Below, in pieces: positions 1 to 6,972 of a DNA stretch of 8,661 bases; positions within the stretch are counted from its first letter, which is position 1; each line of letters begins with the position of its first letter. Source of the DNA: an uncultured Opitutia bacterium (GTDB lineage Bacteria; Verrucomicrobiota; Verrucomicrobiia; Opitutales; Opitutaceae); the NCBI GenBank assembly GCA_937952235.1, contig CALFZM010000252.1, positions 1-8,661 of the forward strand. The letters are read 5' to 3'. The notes under the pieces are model-generated. The model made no database searches, was not told where the DNA came from, and saw only the letters and a program-made list of their open reading frames with translations. Made by a program: the position numbers and the translations under genes.

Positions 1-1509
1 GTAGGCGAGGGGGTTCGCCAGCGGCTCGCCCTCGTGCGTGCGCAGCGTCGGCACGGACAGCTCGTACACGAAGCCTGGCTGCAGGTCCTCGACCACGAGC
101 TCCACCCCCCGACCGTCGGGGTCGGGCCGGACTTCCCGCACCTTTACGCGGGCTTCGTCGACCCAGGGCGAACCATACTTCACGTGGTAGTAATACCGGA
201 AGCGGTTGAGTTCGTAGGCGGAGGGGCGGGAGAGGATGTCCGGATGAAGCGGGCGCGTGAACGTGACGCGAAATCCCCGCGCCGTGAGCTTCACGTCGCG
301 CAGGTCCGCCGCCGCGCGCCCGTCCCACGTCACGCGTTGCAGGCCGTCTTCGCCCGCGCCCCAGCCGGCGGTCTCGCCGAGGTAAAGGCTGCCGTCGGGG
401 CCGAACGCCGCGCGCGTGCTGCCCGCCTTCAGCCGGTCGCCCGTGACGTAGCCCGGCGTTTCGTTCCGGCCGAGAAAGGGAAAACACGCCCCCTGCCACG
501 CGCCGCCGACCTGCTCGAGCGAGGCGCGGATGACCAGCTTGCTGTAATCGCCGACGAAGACCTGGCCCGCGAACGGACCGAACTTCCCGCCGGTCTGGTC
601 CCACGCCGGCTGCCCGGGAGACATGCCCATCGCGCCGTGCGGGAACACCACCGCGGGCGTCTTCAGCCGCCGCCAGAGCTGCTCTGTCGTCAGGCCCTCC
701 GCCGTGTAGCCGGGAGCCCATTTGAGGCTGGCCGCGTGGCCGTGGAAATCGCCGGGCGCGACGTGGAGCAGCCCCGTCGAGGGCTTGTAGTCGCCCTGGT
801 TGTCCGTGACGAACAATTCGCCCGTCGGGCTGAGCGCCATGCCGTTGGCCTGGCGGAAGCCGCTGGCAACCGGCTCGAGCCGGCCTTCGGGCGTGAGGCG
901 CACGATCCAGCCGCGCCAGGCGCCCTCGGAGCGGTGGCCGGAAGGCTCCAGCACGAAATCGAGGTCGCGCACGCCGCGCACGGGCAGTTTCGGGTAGGCG
1001 GCCTTGTGTTCCGCGTTGGCGGTGACCAGCGAGTCGAGCGACGGGGCGCCGTAGAAGTTTCCCGCTGCGTCGCGCACCAGGCCGAAAAAGAACTCGTGGT
1101 AGTTGAACGCCTGGCCCCACTGGCCGCCGAGCGCGTCGAAGCGGTCGGCCTGCCCGTCGCCATTGGTATCCGTCGCCCGAAGGACTTCGGGCCGGTGCGC
1201 GACATACATCGTCCCCTCGGAATCGGCGATGAGTCCCATCGGCTCGTCGAGCCCGCGCGCGAACCGCCGCCAGTCCGCGGCGCGGCCCGGCCCCTGGCCC
1301 CGGATCCAGATCTCGCCCTGGCGCGTCGCGATGACGAGCTGGCCGGCCGGCGTGAACGCCACCGCCGAAACGCCGCCAGCGCCGGTCGGATAGGGGATGT
1401 TCTCGATCAGGTAGCCCGCCCGGGCGGCCGGCACGAGCGCGGCCAAGGCGGCGAGCGCGGTGACGGCGAGCCGCGCACACGTGAGCATTGCAAACACGGC
1501 ACGGCTCAT
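1..1509 (-). CDS. Secreted sugar-dehydrogenase-like beta-propeller protein (3' end cut by window edge)
   Basis: The frame is open from an ATG at 1509 down to base 1 (503 codons, no stop), so the C-terminus lies outside the window. Residues 1-31 are a signal peptide with an alanine/leucine-rich core and a likely ARA|GY cleavage. The mature part reads as a propeller of the glucose/sorbosone dehydrogenase (PQQ-dependent sugar dehydrogenase-like) type: blade motifs such as GVSAVAFTPAGQLVIATRQG (46-65), a calcium-loop-like DTNGDGQAD (114-122), ANGMALSPTGELFVTDNQGD (221-240), GGKFGPFAGQVFVGDYS (307-323) and AFGPDGSLYLGET (368-380). Residues from about 405 form a separate domain with the RYYYHVKYGS element seen in the PVC-type relatives I recall. 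In those relatives the protein ends soon after a motif like the final NPLAY, so probably only a few residues are missing. Its start overlaps the stop of the upstream gene (ATGA), which implies translational coupling. The substrate is unknown, and I see no haem CxxCH motif in the visible part. Confidence 0.8.
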   Translation of the reverse strand, partial: MSRAVFAMLTCARLAVTALAALAALVPAARAGYLIENIPYPTGAGGVSAVAFTPAGQLVIATRQGEIWIRGQGPGRAADWRRFARGLDEPMGLIADSEGTMYVAHRPEVLRATDTNGDGQADRFDALGGQWGQAFNYHEFFFGLVRDAAGNFYGAPSLDSLVTANAEHKAAYPKLPVRGVRDLDFVLEPSGHRSEGAWRGWIVRLTPEGRLEPVASGFRQANGMALSPTGELFVTDNQGDYKPSTGLLHVAPGDFHGHAASLKWAPGYTAEGLTTEQLWRRLKTPAVVFPHGAMGMSPGQPAWDQTGGKFGPFAGQVFVGDYSKLVIRASLEQVGGAWQGACFPFLGRNETPGYVTGDRLKAGSTRAAFGPDGSLYLGETAGWGAGEDGLQRVTWDGRAAADLRDVKLTARGFRVTFTRPLHPDILSRPSAYELNRFRYYYHVKYGSPWVDEARVKVREVRPDPDGRGVELVVEDLQPGFVYELSVPTLRTHEGEPLANPLAY

Positions 1510-2084
1510 GGCGAAGCCCGGGCGAGCGGGAGTTCGAGCACGAAGGCGCCGTCGGGGGCGCGTTTCAGTTCCACGGGAGGCCGGCCCGCCACCACGTGCC
1601 ACCAGCGGGCATCCGCCGCGCCCTCGCAGCGAAACCGGCGCACCAGCGCGGCGCCGTCGGCGCGGGCCCGGATCTCCTCGCGCACTTCCACGCCGTCGAT
1701 CGTGTAGCGGAACTCGACCGCGTCGTCCTGCAGCGAGTAGCCTGCGAAGACGACCGCCGGCGCGACGGCGGGGTCGCCGCGGCGCAACGGTGCGACTCCG
1801 GATTCCTGATACACGACCGGCCCATGCAACCGGGCGGGGTTGATGAATTTCCCCGGTCCTGGCCGCGCCGGGGACACGTCGATGAAATCGCCCCGCCAGG
1901 CGTAGCTCACCCCGCCCCGCACGGGATCGAAGCAGAAATTCACCCCGCCCGGCAGGCCGATGGCAAAGCTGCTCGGCGCGGCGTCGAGCGGGAGGAAGGT
2001 GCGTTCGATCCGGACCTCGCCGCGGAGGGCGGCGGCACCGGCAAACGCGGAAAGGACGAGGAACGTGAGGCGCAGCCAGGCCAT
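1506..2084 (-). CDS. Small secreted protein of unknown function, partner of the beta-propeller
   Basis: This is a 192-residue protein when started at the ATG at 2084. A TTG 16 codons upstream is also in frame, but the ATG puts a clean signal peptide (MAWLRLTFLVLSAFAGAAA) at the N-terminus, so I prefer it. The most distinctive stretch is GGVNFCFDPVRGGVSYAWRG (46-65) followed by DFIDVSP. I recognise this motif from large secreted propeller/cytochrome-type proteins of Verrucomicrobia and Planctomycetes, where a similar module occurs inside a longer polypeptide. The rest looks beta-rich (VVFAGYSLQDDAVEFRYTID, then VREEIRARADG), consistent with a beta-sandwich. It is the first gene of a two-gene operon whose second member is the propeller at 1-1509, with a 4-bp stop/start overlap. 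No catalytic residues are recognisable. The function is unknown; a binding or accessory role is only a guess. Confidence 0.75.
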   Translation of the reverse strand: MAWLRLTFLVLSAFAGAAALRGEVRIERTFLPLDAAPSSFAIGLPGGVNFCFDPVRGGVSYAWRGDFIDVSPARPGPGKFINPARLHGPVVYQESGVAPLRRGDPAVAPAVVFAGYSLQDDAVEFRYTIDGVEVREEIRARADGAALVRRFRCEGAADARWWHVVAGRPPVELKRAPDGAFVLELPLARASP

Positions 2085-2085
2085 C

Positions 2086-2096
2086 GGAAAGGAGTC
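2086..2096 (-). promoter_or_regulatory. Pyrimidine-rich leader GACTCCTTTCC before the ATG at 2084
   Basis: Read on the minus strand, GACTCCTTTCC ends one base before the ATG. There is no purine-rich Shine-Dalgarno sequence at this start. The identical 11-mer abuts the ridA start at 6578. It resembles the 3' end of 16S rRNA rather than its complement, so it could not pair as a normal ribosome binding site. It may mark an SD-independent initiation context. Confidence 0.4.
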
Positions 2097-2303
2097 AGGG
2101 AAGGCTCGCCGGAGGGAGATGCAAGCCGGCAAGGATGATACCGGACTCTTCCTTGGTGGCGGCGTTCGGGGTTGCGCGGCGATCCCGGAACCGGCGAGGC
2201 CGGGCCCGCCATGGCTTCGGGAAAGTCGCGGACGCGCGCGGCGCCGTTTCCGATAATGGAGGGTTGCTGCGGCCGGCGGCGCCGCCCAACGTCGCGCTCG
2301 CGC
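2097..2303. promoter_or_regulatory. Divergent intergenic region between two secreted-protein operons
   Basis: This gap separates the minus-strand gene starting at 2084 from the plus-strand oxidoreductase at 2304, so promoters for both directions should lie here. The best -10-like hexamer is GATAAT at 2252-2257 on the plus strand, about 46 bp before the ATG. No TTGACA-like -35 lies at 16-19 bp spacing. On the minus strand TATCAT (2135-2140) is a weaker candidate. There is no obvious operator palindrome. Both promoter assignments are tentative. Confidence 0.3.
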
Positions 2304-3434
2304 ATGAACTCACCCCGCTCGTCATCGCGGCGCCGTTTCCTGGGTCATTTGTCGCTGGGAGCCGCGGGGCTCTCGCTCACTTCCCGCAGCCGGGCCCAGG
2401 GGGCGCCGCGGAAGCTCGGCGTCGCGCTGGTCGGTCTGGGCAGCTACGCCACGGGACAGCTCGGCCCGGCGCTCCGGCACACGCAGCACTGCCGGCTGGC
2501 GGGCGTCGTCACCGGCTCGCGCGAGAAGGGCCTGAAATGGGCGCAGGAGTACGGGTTTCCCGAGAAGAACATCTACAACTACGCGACGATGGCCCGGCTG
2601 GCCGACAATCCGGATATCGACATCGTCTACGTCGTCACGCCCAACTCCCTCCACCCCGAGCACGTCATCGCGGCCGCGTGGGCACGCAAGCACGTCATCT
2701 GCGAGAAGCCGCTGGCGAACACGGTCGCGGACTGTGACGCGATGCTCACCGCCTGCCGGCTCGCGGGCGTGAAATTCTCCGTCGGCTACCGGCTGCAGTT
2801 CGAGCCCCACTACGTGGAGCTGAAACGACTCGCGCGCGAGGGCGACTTCGGGGTGTTGAAGAAGATGTCGGGCGCGCTGGCGTTCACGATCCGCCGCCGC
2901 GTCTGGCGCGTGGAAAAGAAGATGGCCGGCGGCGGTCCGCTGATGGACATCGGCATCTACTGCGTGCAGGCCGCGTGCATGGCCGCGCTGCCGCCGGGCG
3001 CCGGCCAGTGGAGCGGCGCCTCGACGATCGGGATCACGGCGCGCGAACACCCGAAGACCCGGCCCGAGTTCTTCCTCGATGTGGAGGAGGGGATCGACTG
3101 GACGATGGAGTTCCCCAACGGCGCGCGGGCGGAATTCATGACGAGCTACAACCAGGGCGCCGACCGGTTCCGCGCCGAGGGCGACAGAGGGTGGATGGAG
3201 CTCGTGCCCGCGTTCCCCTATGGCGGCCTCAAGGCCATGACCAGCCGCGGACCGTTCACCCCGGCGGTGCCGCCAAGCCAGCAGGCGGTGCAGATGGACG
3301 ACTTCGCCCTGAGCATCCGCGACCAGCGGCCGTCGCCCGTGGCCGGCGAGATGGGGCGACGCGACATGGTGATCCTGGAGGCGATCTACGCCTCGGCCGC
3401 ACGCGGCGGCCGCCGGATCGAGATCAAGGTTTAA
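2304..3434 (+). CDS. Tat-exported Gfo/Idh/MocA-family oxidoreductase (GFOR-like)
   Basis: This is a 376-residue NAD(P)-dependent oxidoreductase, probably acting on a sugar, polyol or related alcohol in the periplasm. The frame is open 44 codons further upstream, but the ATG at 2304 places a twin-arginine signal (SRRRFLG, 8-14) at the N-terminus with a hydrophobic stretch to about residue 25 and an A-x-A-like cleavage near 31. The Rossmann motif GLGSYA is at 44-49 (G44, G46, A49). The family signature EKP is at 134-136, with K135 the expected catalytic lysine. GYRLQFEP (161-168) and GGGPLMDIGIYC (209-220, with D215 and Y219) are the hallmarks of the glucose-fructose oxidoreductase branch, whose members are exported folded with bound NADP. 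The gene ends only 2 bp before the deacylase ATG, so the two are surely cotranscribed. The actual substrate cannot be read from sequence. No Shine-Dalgarno site is visible. Confidence 0.93.
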   Translation: MNSPRSSSRRRFLGHLSLGAAGLSLTSRSRAQGAPRKLGVALVGLGSYATGQLGPALRHTQHCRLAGVVTGSREKGLKWAQEYGFPEKNIYNYATMARLADNPDIDIVYVVTPNSLHPEHVIAAAWARKHVICEKPLANTVADCDAMLTACRLAGVKFSVGYRLQFEPHYVELKRLAREGDFGVLKKMSGALAFTIRRRVWRVEKKMAGGGPLMDIGIYCVQAACMAALPPGAGQWSGASTIGITAREHPKTRPEFFLDVEEGIDWTMEFPNGARAEFMTSYNQGADRFRAEGDRGWMELVPAFPYGGLKAMTSRGPFTPAVPPSQQAVQMDDFALSIRDQRPSPVAGEMGRRDMVILEAIYASAARGGRRIEIKV

Positions 3435-3436
3435 GC

Positions 3437-4897
3437 ATGCGTCCCTCTTTCTTCCGACCTTCCCGGTGGCAGGGATGGACCGCCCTGTTGGCGGCCGCGC
3501 TCTGCACCTCGCTGCCGGCCCAGGAGCACGACCTCGTCCTGCGCGGGGGCCGCGTGATGGATCCGGAGTCGGGGCTCGATGCGGTGCGGGATGTGGGCAT
3601 CAGCCGCGGCACGATCCGCGCGATCTCGGAACAGCCGCTCACCGGCGCCGCGACGGTCGACGTGCGCGGGCACGTGATCGCGCCCGGCTTCATCGACCTG
3701 CACCAGCATGCGATGGCTCCCTCCGATTACGCGCTGAAGGCGCAGGACGGCGTGACGACCGTGGCCGAGCTCGAGGTCGGCACGGCCGACGTCGATGCCT
3801 GGTACGCCGCGCGCGAAGGCCGCACGCCGATCAACTTCGCCGTCAGCGTCGGCCACATGCAAAGCCGCATGGTCGTAATGGGCGACCGGCCGGACTTCCT
3901 GCCCGGCGCAAAGTCGGGCGCGGCGACGATGGTCGCCGACGCCGCGCAGCTCGCGGCACTCACCGCGCTGATCGAGAAAGGGCTCGAGCGCGGCGCCGTC
4001 GCGGTCGGCTTCGGACTGCAGTACACGCCGACGGCGAGCGAACGCGAGGTGCTGGCGGTGTTCCGTGTGGCTTCGAAATACCGCGCGCCGTGCCACCTCC
4101 ACATGCGCGCCAAGGGCGACATCGGCACGCCCAACGTCTTCACCTCGGTGCTCGAGATCGTCGCGGCCTCGGCCGTCACCGGCGCGCCTGCGCATATCTG
4201 CCACGTCCAGAGCACCGCGGGCCGGCTCACGCCCGCCGTGCTCGACCTCGTGGCCGAAGCGGTGGCGCAGGGCGCCAACCTCACCGTCGAATGCTACCCG
4301 TACACGGCGGGGATGACCGACATCAAATCCGCGATCTTCGACCCCGGGTGGCGCGACACGATGGGCATCGATTACCGGGACCTGCAGTGGGGCGCGACCG
4401 GCGAGCGGTTGACCGCGGAGTCGTTCGAGCGCTACCGGCAGGTCGGGGGCCTCGTGATCGCGCACTCCAACACCGAGGACGTGATCCGCGCCGCGGTGTC
4501 GCACCCGCTGACGTTCATTGCCAGCGACGGCCTGCGCGGCCATCCCCGGCATGCGGGCACGAGCGCGCGGGTGCTCGGCCGCTACGCGCGCGAGATGAAG
4601 GTGATTTCGCTGATGCAGGCCATCGCGAAACTTTCCCTGCAACCCGCCCGGCGGCTCGAGGAACGCGTGCCCGCCCTGCGCAACAAGGGCCGCGTGCGCG
4701 TGGGGGCGGACGCCGACCTCGTCGTCTTCGACCCGGACAAGGTGATCGATCGCGCCACGTACACCGAGCCCAACCTGCCCTCGGCCGGCATCCCGCACGT
4801 GCTGGTGGCGGGCGAGTTCGTCGTGCGCGACGGCGCCTTGCAGGAAGGCCGCCATCCGGGCCGGGCCGTGCGCGCGCCGCTCGGCGGCCGACCTTAG
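3437..4897 (+). CDS. Secreted amidohydrolase, N-acyl-D-glutamate deacylase type
   Basis: This 486-residue metal-dependent amidohydrolase belongs to the N-acyl-D-amino-acid deacylase group, closest by remembered motifs to the D-glutamate deacylases (EC 3.5.1.82), and is of normal length for that family. The N-terminus to about residue 29 is a signal peptide (basic start, WTALLAAALCTSLPAQ), so the enzyme should act outside the cytoplasm. The body has MDPESGLDAVRDVGI (41-55), the metal motif PGFIDLHQHA (83-92; H89, H91), TTVAELEVG (107-115, with glutamate where D-aminoacylases carry the metal-ligand cysteine), CHLHMR (219-224; H222), HICHVQS (253-259; H256), ECYPYTAG (285-292), ASDG (362-365; D364) and HPRHAGTSARVLGRYARE (369-386). 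The C-terminal KGRVRVGADADLVVFDP (417-433) rebuilds the usual composite beta domain. It starts 2 bp after the oxidoreductase stop. An activity on other N-acyl-D-amino acids is possible. The catalytic class is well supported and the exact substrate is not. Confidence 0.9.
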   Translation: MRPSFFRPSRWQGWTALLAAALCTSLPAQEHDLVLRGGRVMDPESGLDAVRDVGISRGTIRAISEQPLTGAATVDVRGHVIAPGFIDLHQHAMAPSDYALKAQDGVTTVAELEVGTADVDAWYAAREGRTPINFAVSVGHMQSRMVVMGDRPDFLPGAKSGAATMVADAAQLAALTALIEKGLERGAVAVGFGLQYTPTASEREVLAVFRVASKYRAPCHLHMRAKGDIGTPNVFTSVLEIVAASAVTGAPAHICHVQSTAGRLTPAVLDLVAEAVAQGANLTVECYPYTAGMTDIKSAIFDPGWRDTMGIDYRDLQWGATGERLTAESFERYRQVGGLVIAHSNTEDVIRAAVSHPLTFIASDGLRGHPRHAGTSARVLGRYAREMKVISLMQAIAKLSLQPARRLEERVPALRNKGRVRVGADADLVVFDPDKVIDRATYTEPNLPSAGIPHVLVAGEFVVRDGALQEGRHPGRAVRAPLGGRP

Positions 4898-4931
4898 CGT
4901 AACGATGCCGTTGACCCTCCCATCACCGCTG

Positions 4932-5148
4932 AAAAGGGCCACACGGAAAGGTGGAGCGGCTTGTCCTCAAGCCGCTGCCGAGGATTCAGCCGAACGTCAG
5001 CCCCTTGGGGACACGCGGCTCCACCGCTGCTGAAACGTTCCGACTTGGCTCATGGAATTCTCGCTCCGGATGCATGGGCCCACGGAACACACGGAGACGC
5101 CCGTCGTCCGCGCACTCGATGGCGTGTATTCCGGGGGTTCCGTGGGCC
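4932..5148. repeat. Composite palindromic repeat, copy 1
   Basis: This fills most of the 291-bp gap between the deacylase and the permease. It has a leader (4932-4951, 16 of 20 bases like copy 2), a 76-nt module A (4950-5025) bounded by GGTGGAGC and GCTCCACC, a linker with EcoRI-type GAATTC, and module B (5077-5148), bounded by a perfect 12-bp inverted repeat GGCCCACGGAAC / GTTCCGTGGGCC. The same modules recur in the same order and orientation at 7017-7224. No protein-like sequence is visible in it. The frames running through it into the permease are repeat-derived. Confidence 0.85.
4950..5025. repeat. Module A of copy 1: nested 76-nt palindrome
   Basis: The outer arms GGTGGAGC (4950-4957) and GCTCCACC (5018-5025) are perfectly complementary. 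The left part folds on itself as AGCGGCTTG (4955-4963), loop TCCT, CAAGCCGCT (4968-4976), a perfect 9-bp hairpin. The right arm, read in reverse complement, matches the left 28 bases at 22 positions, so the module is an imperfect long inverted repeat whose arms can also fold alone. There is no U-tract, so it is not a classic intrinsic terminator, but it could attenuate read-through or protect the deacylase transcript's 3' end. Confidence 0.75.
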
Positions 5149-5188
5149 ATCTCCCGGCTCCCTCGAGGGCGCTGCCCCAAGGCGCCGC

Positions 5189-6544
5189 ATGAGCACCGCT
5201 TCGCTGCCAGACGTCCGCCGCACGATCGGCTTCTGGAGCGGTGTCGGGATCTTCGTCGGCACGATGATCGGTGGCGGCATCTTCCGCACGCCGGCATCGA
5301 TCGCGGGCGTGCTCGGCGATCCGTCGCACGTCCTGGGGCTCTGGCTGTTTTTCGGGCTCGTTTCGCTCTGCGGCGCCCTGACCCTCGCGGAACTGGCGAC
5401 GATGCTGCCGCAGACCGGCGGCGTGTACGTGTACCTGCGCGAAGCGTACGGCGACGCGGCGGCCTTCGTGTTCGGCTGGGTGTATCTCTTCGCCGCGATA
5501 CCCAGCGGGCTGGCGGCGCTGGCGGTGTTCTTCGGCGAACTGGTCCTCGGGCTCGCGGGCATCCCGCCGGCCTCCACGACGTGGGCGATTCCGATGCTCG
5601 CGGCGGCCGCCGTCGCGCTGCTTTCGGCGGCGAACATCGCGGGCGTGCGCTGGGGCACGTCGATCCAGAACGTCTTCGCGCTGCTCAAGGTGGGCGCGCT
5701 GGCGACGTTGATCGTCGTCGGGTTCGGCTCCGCCGCCGCGGATTTCGGCCGCTGGTTCGCGGAACCCGCGCAGCCCGACACCTGGTCGGGCCTCGCGGCC
5801 GCGACCAAGTCGGTCATGTTCACCTTCAACGGCTGGGTCTACATCAGCCTCGTGGCCGGCGAGGTCATCGCACCGGAGCGCCGGCTGTCGCGGGTGATCC
5901 TCACGAGCATGGGCACGGTGCTCGCGGTCTACCTGCTCGCCAATCTCGCCTACCTCGCGCTGATGCCGCTTTCCGCCATGCCGGGCACGGTGGTCGCCCG
6001 GGAGGCGATGCGGATCGCGCTCGGGCCCACCGCCGCCCTCGTGATGAGTGCGTGCATCCTCGCGAGCGTGTTCGGCGCCATGAATGGTGTCATCCTCACC
6101 AAGGCGCGCGTTGCCTACGCGCTCGGCCGCGACGGACTCATCTTCGGCTGGCTGGGGCGCGCGCACCCGACGCGCGCGACGCCGTACGTCTCGATCCTGA
6201 TCCAGGGTGCGGTGGCGATCGTGCTCATCTTCGCGCTGACGGACCCGGTGAGCCCGCTGCGGCTCTTCGACCGGCTCACGGCGTACTTCATCCTCGTGGA
6301 GTGGCTGGCGCTGGTGTTCGCGATCGCGGCGGTGTACGTGCTGCGCCGCAAGCTGCCCGCCGCGCCGCGACCGTACCGGGTGCCCGGATACCCGGTCGTG
6401 CCGGCCGTCTTCCTCGCCGGCACGACCGCCGGCCTCGGGGCGATCCTGTGGAGCGCGTGCGCGCGGGGCGACTACTCGCCGCTGTTCGGCCTGGGGATCA
6501 TGGCGGCGGGTTTCCCGGCCTACGCCCTCTGGCGGCGGCGCTGA
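5189..6544 (+). CDS. APC-family amino-acid permease
   Basis: This 451-residue integral inner-membrane transporter has the usual length for amino acid/polyamine/organocation permeases and about 12 hydrophobic segments. The frame extends far upstream through the repeat, but the ATG at 5189 gives a short cytoplasmic N-terminus right before TM1 and a weak AAGG (5179-5182) at a suitable distance, so I chose it. TM1 carries the glycine-rich unwound motif GVGIFVGTMIGGGIFRTP (18-35) that binds substrate carboxyl and amine groups in this family. TM2 and the following loop have AELATMLPQTGGVYVYLREA (67-86). TM6 has FNGWVYISLVAGEVIAPERR (213-232), similar to LAT-like and bacterial homologues. ALGRDGLIFGWLGRAHPTRATP (311-332) is the conserved cytoplasmic stretch after TM8. 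ridA follows 33 bp downstream. The substrate is probably an amino acid. Import of the deacylase product is an inference from position. Confidence 0.93.
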   Translation: MSTASLPDVRRTIGFWSGVGIFVGTMIGGGIFRTPASIAGVLGDPSHVLGLWLFFGLVSLCGALTLAELATMLPQTGGVYVYLREAYGDAAAFVFGWVYLFAAIPSGLAALAVFFGELVLGLAGIPPASTTWAIPMLAAAAVALLSAANIAGVRWGTSIQNVFALLKVGALATLIVVGFGSAAADFGRWFAEPAQPDTWSGLAAATKSVMFTFNGWVYISLVAGEVIAPERRLSRVILTSMGTVLAVYLLANLAYLALMPLSAMPGTVVAREAMRIALGPTAALVMSACILASVFGAMNGVILTKARVAYALGRDGLIFGWLGRAHPTRATPYVSILIQGAVAIVLIFALTDPVSPLRLFDRLTAYFILVEWLALVFAIAAVYVLRRKLPAAPRPYRVPGYPVVPAVFLAGTTAGLGAILWSACARGDYSPLFGLGIMAAGFPAYALWRRR

Positions 6545-6566
6545 AGCACCTCCCCGCATAGTCCCC

Positions 6567-6577
6567 GACTCCTTTCC
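6567..6577 (+). promoter_or_regulatory. Pyrimidine-rich leader GACTCCTTTCC abutting the ridA ATG
   Basis: GACTCCTTTCC directly touches the ATG at 6578, and no Shine-Dalgarno sequence lies in the 33-bp gap after the permease. The same 11 bases precede the unrelated gene starting at 2084, which argues for a shared start context rather than chance. What recognises it is unknown. Confidence 0.4.
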
Positions 6578-6955
6578 ATGAGAACTCCCGTCAGCACCCC
6601 CTCCGCGCCGAAACCCTCGGCACCTTATTCCCAGGCGATCGTCCAGGACGGCCTCGTCTTCGTTTCCGGCCAGGGGCCGATCGATCCCGCGACCGGGCAG
6701 TACGTGAAGTCCGACATCCGCTCGGAGACGCGCCGCGTCTTCGAGAACATCCGCGCCATCCTCGAGGCCGCGGGCTCCGGCTTCGACCGCGTGGTGAAGG
6801 TCAACGTCTACCTCCGTGACATCGGCGACTTCGCCGCGATGAACGAAGTCTACGCGACGTACTTCACCGCGCCGTTTCCCGCCCGCACCACGATCCAGGC
6901 CGGCGCGCTGCCGCGCGGCTTCGGAGTCGAGATCGAGTGCGTGGCGCACGTGTAG
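6578..6955 (+). CDS. ridA: RidA/YjgF/YER057c/UK114-family enamine/imine deaminase
   Basis: This 125-residue cytosolic protein is of standard family length. RidA proteins form trimers and hydrolyse reactive enamine/imine intermediates, such as 2-aminoacrylate made by PLP enzymes, or imines released by amino-acid oxidases, to keto acids and ammonia. Visible signatures are PSAPYSQA (13-20), VFVSGQGPIDPATG (27-40), the ENIRAILEAAG helix (56-66), VVKVNVYLRD (72-81), MNEVYATYF (88-96), PARTTIQAGALPRGFGVEIE (101-120) and CVAHV. R103 is the substrate-carboxylate arginine and E120 the conserved glutamate of the deaminase-competent RidA subgroup, so an active enzyme is expected. It lies 33 bp after the permease in the same direction and is probably cotranscribed with it. 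RidA next to deacylase and permease genes points to amino-acid catabolism here. No PLP enzyme or D-amino-acid oxidase is present in the window. Confidence 0.95.
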   Translation: MRTPVSTPSAPKPSAPYSQAIVQDGLVFVSGQGPIDPATGQYVKSDIRSETRRVFENIRAILEAAGSGFDRVVKVNVYLRDIGDFAAMNEVYATYFTAPFPARTTIQAGALPRGFGVEIECVAHV

Positions 6956-6972
6956 TGCACGACGGGCGGGCT

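Noticed and set aside
34..1707. Long plus-strand open frame opposite the propeller gene
   Set aside because: Its translation is arginine/alanine-rich and low in complexity, while the opposite strand encodes a coherent signal peptide and propeller motifs across the same bases. It is a high-GC shadow frame.
2172..2303. 44-codon upstream extension of the oxidoreductase
   Set aside because: It would bury the twin-arginine signal inside the protein. The extension is Arg/Gly-rich with no family similarity that I recognise.
3767..3781. Glutamate in place of the metal-ligand cysteine of D-aminoacylase, as a sign of lost activity
   Set aside because: The TTxxELExG form is what I recall for D-glutamate deacylases generally, so it is a family trait. 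The other metal ligands are present.
4950..5148. CRISPR array
   Set aside because: There are no regularly spaced identical repeats with unique spacers. The repeated words are palindromic arms of one element.
4961..5188. N-terminal extension of the permease through the repeat
   Set aside because: The extra 76 residues come from translated repeat sequence, are not membrane-like, and family members begin close to TM1.
4997..6949. 650-codon minus-strand open frame opposite permease and ridA
   Set aside because: It spans two well-recognised plus-strand genes and the repeat, and its translation is full of Arg, Glu, His and Gly without domain motifs, as expected of an antisense shadow in GC-rich DNA.
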